A DNA stretch of 64,000 nt from Xanthobacter autotrophicus Py2. GTDB lineage: Bacteria; Pseudomonadota; Alphaproteobacteria; Rhizobiales; Xanthobacteraceae. The position numbers were made by a program, and so were the translations under genes. The stretch lies in the NCBI GenBank assembly GCA_000017645.1, contig CP000781.1, forward strand, positions 2,281,501-2,345,500, read 5' to 3'. Under the pieces are notes generated by a model, which was not told the origin of the DNA, did no database searches, and saw only the letters and a program-made list of their open reading frames with translations. This document shows positions 25,236 to 37,321 of this stretch, piece after piece; the first letter of the stretch is position 1, and every line of letters starts with the position of its first letter.

Positions 25236-25946
25236 GTGCTCGACATTTACACGATCATCTTCCTGGCCCTCGCGGTCTTCATCTTCGTGCGCCTGCGCAG
25301 TGTCCTCGGGCAAAGGACCGGACGCGAGCGGCCGCCTTACGACCCCTATTCCCGCGATACCGCCCGCCCGCCGCAGCCGGCCTCCGACAAGGTGGTGCCC
25401 CTGCCCGAGCGCCCGGTGAGCCCGCCCGCCGCCTCCCCGGTGGACGAAGCGCCGCCGGCCTATCGCTGGGAAGGCGTGGCGCAGGAGGGGTCCGCTACCG
25501 CAGCGGCCCTCGACGAGATCGCCCGTATCGAGCCCGACTTCGATGCCAGGCACTTCCTCACTGGCGCCCGCGCGGCTTATGAAATGATCGTGACCGCCTT
25601 CGCCGCCGGTGACCGCCGCGCGCTGAAGGACCTGCTGGCCAAGGATGTCTATGACGGCTTCGTCTCTGCCATCGCCGACCGCGAGAGCCGGCGCGAGACC
25701 ATGGAATCGCGTTTCGTCGCCGTTGAACAGGCCGAGCTTCAGGACGTGACCGTGCGTGACCGCAGCGCCCAGCTCACGGTGCGCTTCGTCTCCAAGCTGA
25801 TCTCGGTCACGCGCGGCCCGGATGGTGCTGTGGTGGATGGCAGCCCCGACACGGTCGCCGACGTGACCGATGTGTGGACCTTCGCCCGTGACCTCGGCAC
25901 GCGCGATCCCAACTGGAAGCTGGTGGCCACCGAAGCCGCCCAGTGA
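25236..25946 (+). CDS. Tim44/TimA-family membrane-anchored protein
   Basis: This 236-residue protein begins with LDIYTIIFLALAVFIFVRL, an N-terminal membrane anchor. A Pro-rich linker (about 30-85) follows, then a Tim44-like domain (about 90-232) with FLTGARAAYEMIVTAFAAGD and the DVWTFARDL ending. Alphaproteobacterial members are inner-membrane proteins related to the mitochondrial import motor subunit Tim44; their bacterial role is unclear. The GTG at 25236 fits the conserved family start, although its ribosome site is weak and an ATG at 25194 is possible. It is followed by mltA and an Smr gene in the order usual for Rhizobiales. Confidence 0.87.
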   Translation: MLDIYTIIFLALAVFIFVRLRSVLGQRTGRERPPYDPYSRDTARPPQPASDKVVPLPERPVSPPAASPVDEAPPAYRWEGVAQEGSATAAALDEIARIEPDFDARHFLTGARAAYEMIVTAFAAGDRRALKDLLAKDVYDGFVSAIADRESRRETMESRFVAVEQAELQDVTVRDRSAQLTVRFVSKLISVTRGPDGAVVDGSPDTVADVTDVWTFARDLGTRDPNWKLVATEAAQ

Positions 25947-26094
25947 GGCTCCGGTGCGGCACGCGGCAAGCCTTTTTGGTGCAGACGGTGGCCGGGATGC
26001 GGCCCCGGATCTTGGCGGAGTAAGGGGGCTTGGAACGGGTCATGACCCTGACCGTCGCCCCGCGACGGGCGCGGCCGGAAGCACGAAGCGCCGC

Positions 26095-27303
26095 GTGCAC
26101 CGGGTGGTGGCAATGCTCCTCTCCCTTGTGGCCGTCGCCGCTGCGCCGGCCCACGCTGCCATGCTGAGTGTGGTTGCCCCGCCCGATATCGCCGGCTCGA
26201 AGCTGGTGCCGGTGGCCTTCGGCGCTCTCGACGGCTGGGCGGCGGACGACCATGCCGCCGCCTTCCAGACCTTTTTGAACAGCTGCGCCGCCCGTCGCGC
26301 CTCGCCGGCCGAGGTGGGACCCGCCTCCGCTCCGACGCTGGCCGCCGGCCTGACCCATGCCTGCGCGGCCGCCGCGCGGCTGGGCGCCACCACCCCGTCG
26401 CGGGAGGTGGCGCGGCTGTTCTTCGAGGCCAATTTCCGCCCCTATCGCGTGGTGCCGGACACAGGCGGCGAAGCCTTCTTCACCGGCTATTACGAGCCGG
26501 AGGTGGCAGGCGCGCTGGCCCCCGGCAATGGATTCGACGTGCCGGTCTATGGCCGTCCGGCCGACCTGCTGATGAGCGGCGGCGGCCCCACTCCCAATTC
26601 GGGCGGCGCCCTGCGGCGGGAGGGCGATGCCCTCGTGCCCTATTTCGACCGCGCCGCCATCGAGGATGGGGCGCTCGCCGGCCGGGGACTGGAAGTCGCC
26701 TGGCTGAAGGACCCCATCGACCTGTTCTTCATGCAGATCCAGGGCTCGGCCCGGGTCCGGCTGCCGGACGGGCGGGTGCTCCGGCTGAATTACGACGGCT
26801 ATAACGGCCATCCCTACCTGCCTGTAGGCCGGCTCCTCATCGCGCGGGGCCTGGTGCCGCGGGAGGAGATGTCCATGGACCGCATCCGCGCCTTCATGGA
26901 GGCGGATCCGGAGGCTGGCCGGGCGCTGCGGCGCGAGAACCGGTCCTATGTGTTCTTCAAGGCCCTCGATCTTGGCGGGGAGGCCGGTGCCATGGGCGCT
27001 GAGGGCGTGCCGCTGACCGCAGGCCGCTCCATCGCCGTGGACCGCAGGCTGCACACCTATGGCACGCCGGTGTTCGTGGCGGCGGACCTGCCGCTTTCCG
27101 CGCCCGGTAGCAGCGAGCCCTTCCGTCGCCTGATGATCGCGCAGGATACCGGCTCGGCCATCGTCGGGCCGGCACGGGCGGATCTTTATTTCGGCACCGG
27201 GCTTGAGGCCGGCGCGGTGGCCGGGCGTATCCGCCATTCCGGCAGCTTCACCTTGCTGGTACCGCGCTTCGCAGCCGCCGGGACGCCGGGGCACCCCCGA
27301 TGA
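26095..27303 (+). CDS. mltA: Membrane-bound lytic murein transglycosylase A
   Basis: The roughly 402-residue protein has a signal peptide (hydrophobic run about 7-20, APAHAA cleavage region), the MltA barrel domain (about 110-270, with FFTGYYEPEV and FFMQIQGSARVRLPDG) and the C-terminal 3D domain with the catalytic aspartate in IAQDTGSAI. It cleaves peptidoglycan glycan strands, releasing 1,6-anhydro-muropeptides in the periplasm. There is no lipobox cysteine, so it may be soluble rather than a lipoprotein. The start is uncertain; the GTG codons at 26095 and 26104 and the ATG at 26113 are all possible. The stop overlaps the Smr gene start (ATGA). Confidence 0.88.
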   Translation: MHRVVAMLLSLVAVAAAPAHAAMLSVVAPPDIAGSKLVPVAFGALDGWAADDHAAAFQTFLNSCAARRASPAEVGPASAPTLAAGLTHACAAAARLGATTPSREVARLFFEANFRPYRVVPDTGGEAFFTGYYEPEVAGALAPGNGFDVPVYGRPADLLMSGGGPTPNSGGALRREGDALVPYFDRAAIEDGALAGRGLEVAWLKDPIDLFFMQIQGSARVRLPDGRVLRLNYDGYNGHPYLPVGRLLIARGLVPREEMSMDRIRAFMEADPEAGRALRRENRSYVFFKALDLGGEAGAMGAEGVPLTAGRSIAVDRRLHTYGTPVFVAADLPLSAPGSSEPFRRLMIAQDTGSAIVGPARADLYFGTGLEAGAVAGRIRHSGSFTLLVPRFAAAGTPGHPR

Positions 27304-27890
27304 GCCGGCGCGGACGGCGGCGCCAGCTTTCGGCGGAAGAGCGCGCGCTCTGGGATCATGTGGTGCGCTCGGTGACGCCGCTGAAGCTGCCCGCCGTGCC
27401 GCAGGATGTGGCGCCGCTGGTGCCGGAAGCCGCGCCCGCGACGGTGGAACCGCCCGTCGCTCCGTCTCCGGCCAAGGCGGCGAAGGCCTTTCTGCCCAAG
27501 ACGCCGCCGCCTCCCCCACCCGCGCCGCCCCTCGCGTCGCTGGAGCCCAAGACCCGCCGTCGGCTTACCCGTGGCGCCGAGGTGGATGCGCGCCTCGACC
27601 TGCACGGCCTCACCCAGGCCGCCGCCCATCGCCGGCTGCGGCTGTTCCTGATCGAGGCGCAGGCGCTGGGCCATTCGCTGGTGCTGGTCATCACCGGCAA
27701 GGGCGACCCCGACCGCCTCATGAGCACAGGCCCCGCCTTCGGCGAGGGGCGGGGCGTGCTCAAGCGCGCGGTGCCGCTGTGGCTCGCCGAGCCGGAGCTG
27801 CGGATGATCGTGGTGGGTTTCGAAGCCGCTGGCCGCCGCCATGGCGGGGAAGGCGCGCTCTATGTGCGCATCCGCCGGCGCAAGATCTGA
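27300..27890 (+). CDS. Smr-domain protein
   Basis: This 196-residue protein has a basic N-terminus (SRRGRRRQLSAEE), a Pro/Ala-rich linker (about 35-80) and a C-terminal Smr domain (about 95-190). The Smr domain shows LDLHGLTQAAAHRRL, VITGKG and the ending EGALYVRIRR. Smr domains are found in MutS2 and in stand-alone proteins such as E. coli SmrB, where they act as DNA- or RNA-nicking nucleases; SmrB cleaves mRNA at collided ribosomes. The DLHG and TGKG motifs are intact. The start overlaps the mltA stop by four bases, so the two are translationally coupled. Confidence 0.9.
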   Translation: MSRRGRRRQLSAEERALWDHVVRSVTPLKLPAVPQDVAPLVPEAAPATVEPPVAPSPAKAAKAFLPKTPPPPPPAPPLASLEPKTRRRLTRGAEVDARLDLHGLTQAAAHRRLRLFLIEAQALGHSLVLVITGKGDPDRLMSTGPAFGEGRGVLKRAVPLWLAEPELRMIVVGFEAAGRRHGGEGALYVRIRRRKI

Positions 27891-27909
27891 GCCTCAGCGG
27901 GTCTGAGCG

Positions 27910-28617
27910 TCAATCCCCGATGCAGGCCGAGGCGGGCATCTCATAGGTGCGGCCGGCGCCCAGCAGATGGGCGGTGAAGCCACGCGGCGGGAACAGGCCG
28001 GCGATGGCGGGATCGCGCACGCTCAGGCCGCCGGCATAGGCGCCGAAGGCCGGCAGCACCATGCGGCTGCCATCGGTGACGAAGCAGCGCCGCCGCACGC
28101 CCCGCCCGCGCAGCGCGATGCGGGCGGCGGGGTGCAGGTGGCCGCACACTTCCCCCGGGGCGGGCCCTTCCGCCGGCTCGTGGCGGAACAGGAATGGACC
28201 GTGGGCCAGCGCCGCCGTGCCCTCACCGCCGATGTCGGTGGGCATGGGATCATGGTTGCCGGCGATCCAGATGAAGGTGCGTCCGGCCTGGATGCGGCGG
28301 ATCTCCTCGCGGACGGGATCGGCCATGCGTTCCAGCGCCCAGCGGTCGTGCAGGCTGTCGCCGAGGGCGATCACCATGCGCGGCTGGTGCATGGCGATGG
28401 CGGCGGCGAGTCGCTTCAACGTGTCGAGGCTGTCATAGGGCGGCAGCATCTGGCCGCGCCGGGCGAAGGCGGAGCCTTTTTCCAGATGCAGGTCCGCCAC
28501 CACCATCAGCCGCTCGTCCGGCCACAGCAGCGCGCCGGAGGGGTCCAGCACCAGCTCGGCGCCGGCGAGGACGACGGTGGCAAGGGGCGATTCAACTGAT
28601 TCGGCACGGGCGAGCAT
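27910..28617 (-). CDS. pdeM: PdeM-like metallophosphoesterase
   Basis: This 235-residue calcineurin-like phosphoesterase has its metal motifs in order: VADLHLEKG (about 47), IALGDSLHD (about 90), IAGNHDP (about 124) and GHLHPAARI (about 160). The AGAELVLDPSGALLWPDERLMVVADLHLEKGSAF-type opening, seen here in part, is that of the ligase-associated DNA damage response endonuclease PdeM. In other genomes it sits beside an Lhr-type helicase, an ATP-dependent ligase and an exonuclease. None of those is in this window, so the gene is an orphan here. It converges with smr and has a weak ribosome site. Confidence 0.8.
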   Translation of the reverse strand: MLARAESVESPLATVVLAGAELVLDPSGALLWPDERLMVVADLHLEKGSAFARRGQMLPPYDSLDTLKRLAAAIAMHQPRMVIALGDSLHDRWALERMADPVREEIRRIQAGRTFIWIAGNHDPMPTDIGGEGTAALAHGPFLFRHEPAEGPAPGEVCGHLHPAARIALRGRGVRRRCFVTDGSRMVLPAFGAYAGGLSVRDPAIAGLFPPRGFTAHLLGAGRTYEMPASACIGD

Positions 28618-28690
28618 GGCGGGGATTGTGCCCGATGGCCGCCGCCGGGCAAGCGCTGCGTTGGGCGGATGCGCAACCCTTGCAGGCTCC

Positions 28691-29152
28691 TCAGCCGGAA
28701 GCGGCCCACACGCCCGCGTCCACCAGCATGTCGGCCATGTCTTCCGGCCACACCTGCTCGCTGGCCCGGTTGAGATCGGCCTGCGACCACCAGGCGTGCT
28801 CGGTGACCACAGCCTGTTCCTCGGCGGTCCAGAGTGCCGAGGACACCTCCAGCGTCGAAACGCGGATGAGGAAATAGCGCTCGTCGGCTTCCACCGCGAT
28901 CCCGTCCGGCATGGTGAAGGTGACGATGCGCCGGGCGACCTGCGGGCCGGGGTGGGTGATGCGAAGGCCGGTTTCCTCGAGCAGTTCCCGGCACGCGGCC
29001 TGCTCGAAGCTCTCGCCCACATCGAGCCCGCCCCCCGGCGGCGCCCAGAAGATGGAGCCGGCCAGCGCGCCGGTCCTGTGCGCGAACCGGAACAGCAGCA
29101 GGCGACCTTGCGCGTTCACGACCAGCAGGCGGGAGGAGGGGCGCTGCTTCAT
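28691..29152 (-). CDS. NUDIX hydrolase
   Basis: This 153-residue protein consists of a NUDIX domain with a complete box: GGGLDVGESFEQAA followed by CRELLEETGL, matching Gx5Ex7REUxEExGU. The family hydrolyses nucleoside diphosphates linked to another group, and the substrate cannot be predicted from the box alone. The extended C-terminal EHAWWSQADL region is typical of small housekeeping members. It starts 22 bases after the priA stop on the same strand, so it may be co-transcribed with priA, and pdeM follows 73 bases on. Confidence 0.9.
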   Translation of the reverse strand: MKQRPSSRLLVVNAQGRLLLFRFAHRTGALAGSIFWAPPGGGLDVGESFEQAACRELLEETGLRITHPGPQVARRIVTFTMPDGIAVEADERYFLIRVSTLEVSSALWTAEEQAVVTEHAWWSQADLNRASEQVWPEDMADMLVDAGVWAASG

Positions 29153-29174
29153 GGGTGCTCGGCCGGGCAGGGGC

Positions 29175-31358
29175 TCAAAAGAAGCTCTGCGGGTCCACGT
29201 CGATGGCGACGCGGATGTTGCCCGTCACCTTCGGCGCCGTGGCCCGCCAGTCGCGCAGATAGCGCGACAGGTCGAAGGCGCGGGGTGCCCGCACCAGCAG
29301 CCGCCAGCGATGGCGCCCGCGCAGGATCGCCAGCGGGGCTTCCGCCGGGCCAAGGATGCGTACCCCCGCGACCAAAGGGGCTGAGGCGGCGAGCCTTCGG
29401 GCATGGCCCTCCGCCACATGGCCCTCGCTGGCGGAGACGATGAGGCTCGCCATGCGGCCGAAGGGGGGCAGCTGGGCCTCCTCCCGGGCGGCGATCTCGG
29501 TATCGTAGAAGGCGTCGCGGTCGCCGGTCACCAGCGCCCGCATCACCGGATGCTCGGGCATGTGGGTCTGGATGAAGCCGCGCCCTTCCGTCTTGCCGCG
29601 CCCGGCGCGCCCCGCCACCTGGTGCACCAGCTGGAAGGTGCGTTCCGCCGCGCGCGGGTCGCCCTGACCGAGGCCCACATCCGCGTCCACCACGCCCACC
29701 AGTGCGAGGCCGGGGAAATTGTGCCCCTTGGCTACGAGCTGGGTGCCCACCACCACGTCCACCTCGCCCTTGGCCACTGCGTCCAGCTCGGCGCGCATGC
29801 GCTCCACCCCGCCGGCGAGGTCCGAGGACAGGACGAGGGAACGGGCAGCGGGAAACAGCGCCTGAACCTCCTCCTGCAGCCGCTCCACCCCCGGCCCCAC
29901 GGGGATGAGGCTGTCCTTGGCGCCGCAGGCGGGGCAAGCCTCGGGCACCGGGGCCTGATAGCCGCAATGGTGGCAGGTGAGGCGGCGGCGGAAGCGGTGC
30001 TCCACCAGCCACGCGGTGCAGGAGGGGCAGCGCATGCGGTGCCCGCAGGAGTGGCACAGGGTGAGCGGCGCATAGCCTCGTCGGTTGAGGAACAGCAGCG
30101 CCTGTCCGCCCGCCTCCAGCGTATCGGTGATCTCCGCTTCGAGACGTGGCGCGATCCAGCGGCCCTTGGGCGGGCCCTCCTTGCGCAGGTCGATGGGCAG
30201 GAGGCCGGGCACCTTGGCGCCGCCGAAGCGCACCGGCAAAGCGAGGCGATGGTAGCGCCCGCGCCGGGCGTTCACCTCGGTCTCGATGGAGGGGGTGGCC
30301 GAGGCAAGCACGATGGGGGCGGAGGCCAGCCGCGCCCGCACTACCGCCATGTCGCGGGCATGGTAGGCGACGCCGTCCTCCTGCTTGTAGGCCGGGTCGT
30401 GCTCCTCATCCACGATGATGAGGCCGAGGTCGCGGAATGGCAGGAAAAGGGCCGAACGGGCGCCGGCCACCACCTTCACCTGTCCTGAGGCCACCTCGTT
30501 GAGGATGCGCCCGCGTCGCCTTGTGGAGACGCCGGAATGCCATTCCGCCGGCTTCACCCCGAAGCGGGTGGTGAAGCGGTCGAGGAAGGCCTGGGTGAGG
30601 GCGATTTCCGGCAGCAGGATCAGCGCCTGCCGGCCGTCGCGGATCGCCTGCGCCACCGCCTCGAAATACACCTCCGTCTTGCCCGAGCCGGTGACGCCGT
30701 CCAGCAGGAAGACGCCGAAGCCCCTGGCGTCCACCGCTCCGCTGAGCGCGTGTGCCGCCTGCGCCTGCGGCTCGGAGAGGGTGGGCGTGGCGAAGGTCGG
30801 GTCGGGGGGATAGGCGGCGGGCTCGGGGGGCAGCACCACGGTTTCCAGTGCGCCCTCGTCCACCAGCCCGTCCACCACGGAAGGGGAGACCCCGGCCTCC
30901 CGCGCTGCCTCCGACTTGCCGCGCACGAAGCCGTCGGCGAGCAGGTCGAGCAGCCGGGCGCGGGCCGCCGTCATGCGCGCCGGGGCCGGGCCGCTGACGC
31001 GCACGCCCACCCGCTCGCGGCCGGCGCCGGGGCTTTCGCCGTGGCGCAGGGCCATGCGCAGAACCATGCCGCGCGGGGCGAGGGTGTAGTCGGCCATCCA
31101 GTCGACGAGCTTCAACAGGTCCGGCGGCAGGGGGACATAGTCCAGCTTCGCCTTCACCGCCTTGAGCTTGGCCACATCCACCGGCTTGCCCGATCCGCCG
31201 CCGGCGGGACGCGGCCAGACGCAGCCGATCATCCCGCGCGCGCCCAGGGGCACATGCACGAGGTCGCCGGGGGAGAGCGTCATCCCCTCGGGTACGAGGT
31301 AGGAATAGGGGGTGTCGAGGCCCAGGGGCAGGAGGACATCGACCGTGCGCGCACTCAT
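29175..31358 (-). CDS. priA: Primosomal protein N' (replication restart helicase PriA)
   Basis: This 727-residue protein has the PriA 3'-DNA-binding domain (about 1-100) and a winged-helix region. The SF2 helicase core carries Walker A (GVTGSGKTEVYFEA near 217) and DEEH (IIVDEEHDPAYKQEDG near 318). Eight zinc-binding cysteines (CHSCGHRMRCPSC, then CHHCGYQ and CPACG) and a C-terminal domain follow. PriA recognises stalled forks and D-loops and reloads the replicative helicase. The length and motif set are complete. The ATG at 31358 is the family start (SARTVDVLLPLGLDTPYSYLVP-like opening). It heads a minus-strand run with nudix and pdeM. Confidence 0.95.
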   Translation of the reverse strand: MSARTVDVLLPLGLDTPYSYLVPEGMTLSPGDLVHVPLGARGMIGCVWPRPAGGGSGKPVDVAKLKAVKAKLDYVPLPPDLLKLVDWMADYTLAPRGMVLRMALRHGESPGAGRERVGVRVSGPAPARMTAARARLLDLLADGFVRGKSEAAREAGVSPSVVDGLVDEGALETVVLPPEPAAYPPDPTFATPTLSEPQAQAAHALSGAVDARGFGVFLLDGVTGSGKTEVYFEAVAQAIRDGRQALILLPEIALTQAFLDRFTTRFGVKPAEWHSGVSTRRRGRILNEVASGQVKVVAGARSALFLPFRDLGLIIVDEEHDPAYKQEDGVAYHARDMAVVRARLASAPIVLASATPSIETEVNARRGRYHRLALPVRFGGAKVPGLLPIDLRKEGPPKGRWIAPRLEAEITDTLEAGGQALLFLNRRGYAPLTLCHSCGHRMRCPSCTAWLVEHRFRRRLTCHHCGYQAPVPEACPACGAKDSLIPVGPGVERLQEEVQALFPAARSLVLSSDLAGGVERMRAELDAVAKGEVDVVVGTQLVAKGHNFPGLALVGVVDADVGLGQGDPRAAERTFQLVHQVAGRAGRGKTEGRGFIQTHMPEHPVMRALVTGDRDAFYDTEIAAREEAQLPPFGRMASLIVSASEGHVAEGHARRLAASAPLVAGVRILGPAEAPLAILRGRHRWRLLVRAPRAFDLSRYLRDWRATAPKVTGNIRVAIDVDPQSFF

Positions 31359-31515
31359 GGCGGTGTTTTGGTCCGTCCGGCGGGAAAGGTCAAAGGCGCG
31401 CCCGACCGCCTTCGATGCGCGCCGAAGGCGCTTTCAGGAGCGGCATGCATTTCCATGGAACGCAGGCTTGAGGTGCAATAGCGTGGCGGTGGTTCATGTC
31501 CAATGGGAGGTGCGA

Positions 31516-33604
<2,089 letters not shown>

Positions 33605-33764
33605 CGGGGTCGCGGCACCTCCCGGCGGGCTTGAACTTCGGCGACTCGATGGCCTATGCCGTCGCCGGGGCGCATGTCGCGCCGCTTCTCTTCAAGGGGG
33701 ATGACCTCTCACGCACCGGCGCATTCCGCCCGTCCGCCGGCGTGCTGAAGGTTCCAGAACTTCG

Positions 33765-34925
33765 ATGACATCGACAGATTCGACATCAGATCCGACGGCT
33801 CCGAAGACCCCCGTCTTCACCGACTTCCGCCGCATCGTCATCAAGGTGGGCTCCGCCCTGCTGGTGGACCGCGACCACGGGCGGGTGAAGCTCGCCTGGC
33901 TCACCTCGCTGGTGGAGGACATCGCGACGCTCCATGCCCGCGGCTGCGAGGTGATGGTGGTGTCTTCGGGCGCTATCGCTTTGGGGCGCACCGTGCTCGG
34001 CCTGCCCAAGGGGCCGCTGAAGCTGGAGGACAGCCAGGCCGCCGCCGCCGTGGGCCAGATCACCCTGTCGCGCACCTGGGCGCAGATTCTCGGGCATTAC
34101 GGCATTACCGCCGGCCAGGTGCTGCTGACCCTGGGCGACACCGAGGAGCGCCGGCGCTATCTCAACGCCCGCTCCACCCTCGGCCGGCTGATGGACCTCA
34201 AGGCGGTACCCATCATCAACGAGAACGACACGGTGGCCACCACCGAGATCCGCTACGGCGACAACGACCGCCTCGCCGCCCGGGTCGCCACCATGGCCAG
34301 CGCCGACCTGCTGGTGCTGCTCTCGGACATCGACGGGCTCTATACCGCCCCGCCGGCGCAGGACCCCTCCGCCACCCTCATCCCGGTGGTGCCGCGCATC
34401 GGCGCGGAGATCGAGGCCATCGCCGGGGATGCCGGCTCCGAGCTGTCGCGCGGCGGCATGCGCACCAAGATCGAGGCCGGCAAGATCGCCACCTCCGCCG
34501 GCACCCACATGGTCATCGCCTCCGGCCATGCGAAGAACCCGCTGAAGCGGATCCGGGAGGGCGGGCGCTGCACCTGGTTCCTCACCTCCGCCAATCCGGT
34601 GCGCGCCCGAAAGAGCTGGATCGCCGGGGCGCTGGAGCCGCGCGGCACGCTGCACCTGGACGACGGGGCCGTGGCGGCGCTGCGCCGGGGCGCCAGCCTT
34701 CTGCCGGCCGGGGTGAAACGGGTGGAAGGCCTGTTCGACCGCGGCGACGCGGTGGTGCTGCGCGGCCCCGACGGCGCCGAGGTGGGCCGGGGGCTGGTGG
34801 CCTACGACTCCACCCACGCCGCCCGCATCATGGGCCGCTCCACCCACGAGATCGAGGCGCTGCTGGGCGTCCCCGGCCGCTCCGAGATGGTGCACCGGGA
34901 CGACATGGCCCTCGGGGTGGAGTGA
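33765..34925 (+). CDS. proB: Glutamate 5-kinase
   Basis: This 386-residue protein has an amino-acid kinase domain (about 22-275; [12 protein letters not shown] at the start, [30 protein letters not shown]) and a C-terminal PUA domain (about 295-375). It phosphorylates glutamate to gamma-glutamyl phosphate, the first step of proline synthesis, and is usually feedback-inhibited by proline. The ATG at 33765 gives a 20-residue tail before the conserved core. It is 160 bases after obgE. Its partner proA lies about 1 kb further on, separated by a gene on the opposite strand. Confidence 0.96.
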   Translation: MTSTDSTSDPTAPKTPVFTDFRRIVIKVGSALLVDRDHGRVKLAWLTSLVEDIATLHARGCEVMVVSSGAIALGRTVLGLPKGPLKLEDSQAAAAVGQITLSRTWAQILGHYGITAGQVLLTLGDTEERRRYLNARSTLGRLMDLKAVPIINENDTVATTEIRYGDNDRLAARVATMASADLLVLLSDIDGLYTAPPAQDPSATLIPVVPRIGAEIEAIAGDAGSELSRGGMRTKIEAGKIATSAGTHMVIASGHAKNPLKRIREGGRCTWFLTSANPVRARKSWIAGALEPRGTLHLDDGAVAALRRGASLLPAGVKRVEGLFDRGDAVVLRGPDGAEVGRGLVAYDSTHAARIMGRSTHEIEALLGVPGRSEMVHRDDMALGVE

Positions 34926-34938
34926 GGGGGAGAGCGTC

Positions 34939-35787
34939 TCAGGGCGAGATCTGCTCCCGCCGTCCGCCAGCGAGGCCCACCTCGACCGCCGGATGGCCTG
35001 CGGTCGCCACCAGGGTGAAATCGGACACTGCCTGACCGTTCAAGGGCTTCGTACCAATCTCGTGCAGGCCCCCCTTGAAGGAGAGAAAGCGCAGCCGGGT
35101 TCGATCGAAGCTTGGCACCGCAAGGTCCGCCACACCGTCGCCGTCGAAATCGGCAACGGCGGCAAGGCCCATCTGGTCCGACCCCGCCACATGGTTGGAG
35201 GTGTTTCCCGTGGCGGCGATCTCGACCAGGGCGCCATCGCGCAGCGTGACAATGCGGAGCCGTCCCACGGCGTGGGGCTGCTGCACGTAGGCAATGTCCG
35301 GATGGCCGTCGCCGTCGAAATCAGCAATGCCGGCGGGGTTGAGCCAGCGGCGCGGGGCGCCCGTCGACGGGCCTTCGGCAACGACGGCAAGCTCCCCCTT
35401 GCGTTCGGCCACCACGACTACGGCCGATCCGGTTTTCAGCGAGGACCGCACCAGCACCACCTCGTCGCGCCCGTCGCCGTCGAGATCAACGATGCGGGGC
35501 CGACGGTCCTCGAACACCTGGTCGGCGGGAAGGTCGATCAGCAGCGTCCGCCCGTCCTTGAGGCGCACCTGCAGGCCGCCGGCCTCAACCTCTGCGCCGA
35601 GGACGAAATGTCGATAGCGGTCGGTGGGATGAACGAGCCTGGCCTCGGCTATGGTGCCGTTGCCGCGCGCAGTGCGAGCCTGTGGCAGGTCGTCGGCGGT
35701 CTTTGCGCCCGCCGCTCCGGCCGGCAGGGGCGCGACGAGGAGGCCGAACAGGACAAGGGGGAGATAGCGCACAATGGAAGCTCGCAT
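34939..35787 (-). CDS. Exported FG-GAP/VCBS repeat protein
   Basis: This 282-residue protein has a signal peptide (hydrophobic about 7-22, cleavage after AGA/AAG). Three calcium-binding blades are visible: DLDGDGRDEV near 100, DFDGDGHPDI near 158 and DFDGDGVADL near 217. These are the DxDGDGxxD loops of FG-GAP/VCBS beta-propeller repeats. The protein is probably periplasmic or surface-associated, and its ligand is unknown. It lies on the opposite strand between proB and proA, ending 13 bases from the proB stop, so it breaks an otherwise conserved pair. The ATG at 35787 has a weak ribosome site. Confidence 0.85.
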   Translation of the reverse strand: MRASIVRYLPLVLFGLLVAPLPAGAAGAKTADDLPQARTARGNGTIAEARLVHPTDRYRHFVLGAEVEAGGLQVRLKDGRTLLIDLPADQVFEDRRPRIVDLDGDGRDEVVLVRSSLKTGSAVVVVAERKGELAVVAEGPSTGAPRRWLNPAGIADFDGDGHPDIAYVQQPHAVGRLRIVTLRDGALVEIAATGNTSNHVAGSDQMGLAAVADFDGDGVADLAVPSFDRTRLRFLSFKGGLHEIGTKPLNGQAVSDFTLVATAGHPAVEVGLAGGRREQISP

Positions 35788-35986
35788 TGGGGACGAACGG
35801 TTTCACCCGCAGTCGGTGTCCCGTTTCACTGCCACGCTTCCACCCCCGCCGCTGCTGACAATGCCGCGAGTGGGTCCCTCCGGTACCCTGCTCCGGTCTG
35901 TCGCATTTCGCCTCTGACGTGCTAATCAGGGTGGTGATGCCTATCTTGTGAGGCATCATCGTCTTACCCCTCAGCGAGACCCTGCC

Positions 35987-37321
35987 ATGGCCACCGCCTC
36001 CGCCGCCCGTACCGATGTTTCCGCCGTCGCGGGCCGGTCCGTGCCGCCGGTGGAAGGCGGGGCGGATCTTGCCGCTTATATGAGCGACATGGGCCGGCGC
36101 GCCCGTGCCGCCTCCCGTACCCTCGCCCTCACCCCGCCCGAGGCGAAGACGCAGGCGCTCCATGCCGCCGCCGCCGCCATCCGCGCCGCTGCCGACGAGA
36201 TCCTCGCGGCCAATGCCGGCGACGTGGCCAAGGCGAAGGCGGACGGCATGACCGGCTCGTTCCTCGACCGCCTCACCCTCACCCCCGCCCGCATCGCGGC
36301 CATGGCCGAGGGCGTGGAGCAGGTGGCGGCCCTTTCCGATCCCGTGGGCGAGGTGACCGAGAGCTGGACCCGCCCCAACGGCTTGAAAATCGAGCGCGTG
36401 CGCACGCCGCTGGGCGTCATCGGCGTCATCTATGAGAGCCGGCCCAATGTGACGGCGGACGCCGCCGCTCTGTGCCTGCGCGCCGGCAACGCCGTGATCC
36501 TGCGCGGCGGCTCCGACAGCATCGCCTCGTCCGGCGCCATCCATCGCGCCTTCGTCTCCGGCCTCAAGTCCGCCGGCCTGCCGGAGGATGCGGTGCAGTT
36601 CGTCGCCGTGGCCGATCGCGCGGCGGTGGGGCTGATGCTGGCCGGGCTCGACAATAATATGGATGTCATCGTGCCGCGTGGCGGCAAGAGCCTGGTGGCA
36701 CGGGTGCAGAGCGACGCGAGGGTGCCGGTGTTCGCCCATCTGGACGGCATCAACCACGTGTATGTGGACAAGGCCGCCGACCTCGACATGGCCAAGACCG
36801 TGGTGCTGAACGCCAAGATGCGCCGCACCGGCGTCTGCGGCGCCGCCGAGACCCTGCTGGTGGACCAGGCGGTGGCCGCCACCCACCTGAAGCCGCTGGT
36901 GGAAATGCTCATCGACGCCGGCTGCGAGGTGCGCGGCGACGAGGCCGTGCAGGCGGTTGATGGGCGGGTTAAGCCCGCCACGCCGCTGGACTGGGACACG
37001 GAATATCTCGACGCCATCATCGCCGCCAAGGTGGTGGACGGGCTGGCCGGAGCCGTCGCCCATATCGAGGCCCACGGCTCCCACCACACGGACTCCATCG
37101 TCACCGAGGACGTGGCGACGGCGGAGCGCTTCCTGGCGGAGGTGGATTCCGCCATCGTGCTCCACAATGCCTCCACCCAGTTCGCGGACGGCGGGGAGTT
37201 CGGGTTCGGCGGGGAGATCGGCATCGCCACCGGGCGCATGCATGCCCGCGGCCCGGTGGGCGCGGAACAGCTCACCTCGTTCAAATACCGCATCCACGGC
37301 TCGGGGCAGACCCGTCCGTGA
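35987..37321 (+). CDS. proA: Gamma-glutamyl phosphate reductase
   Basis: This 444-residue aldehyde-dehydrogenase-fold protein has the ProA nucleotide-binding and catalytic regions: [14 protein letters not shown] near 145, [14 protein letters not shown], and the catalytic cysteine in [13 protein letters not shown] near 283. It reduces gamma-glutamyl phosphate with NADPH to glutamate semialdehyde in proline synthesis. The ATG at 35987 precedes a roughly 20-residue variable tail. Its stop overlaps the nadD start codon (GTGA), so nadD is coupled to it. Confidence 0.96.
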   Translation: MATASAARTDVSAVAGRSVPPVEGGADLAAYMSDMGRRARAASRTLALTPPEAKTQALHAAAAAIRAAADEILAANAGDVAKAKADGMTGSFLDRLTLTPARIAAMAEGVEQVAALSDPVGEVTESWTRPNGLKIERVRTPLGVIGVIYESRPNVTADAAALCLRAGNAVILRGGSDSIASSGAIHRAFVSGLKSAGLPEDAVQFVAVADRAAVGLMLAGLDNNMDVIVPRGGKSLVARVQSDARVPVFAHLDGINHVYVDKAADLDMAKTVVLNAKMRRTGVCGAAETLLVDQAVAATHLKPLVEMLIDAGCEVRGDEAVQAVDGRVKPATPLDWDTEYLDAIIAAKVVDGLAGAVAHIEAHGSHHTDSIVTEDVATAERFLAEVDSAIVLHNASTQFADGGEFGFGGEIGIATGRMHARGPVGAEQLTSFKYRIHGSGQTRP

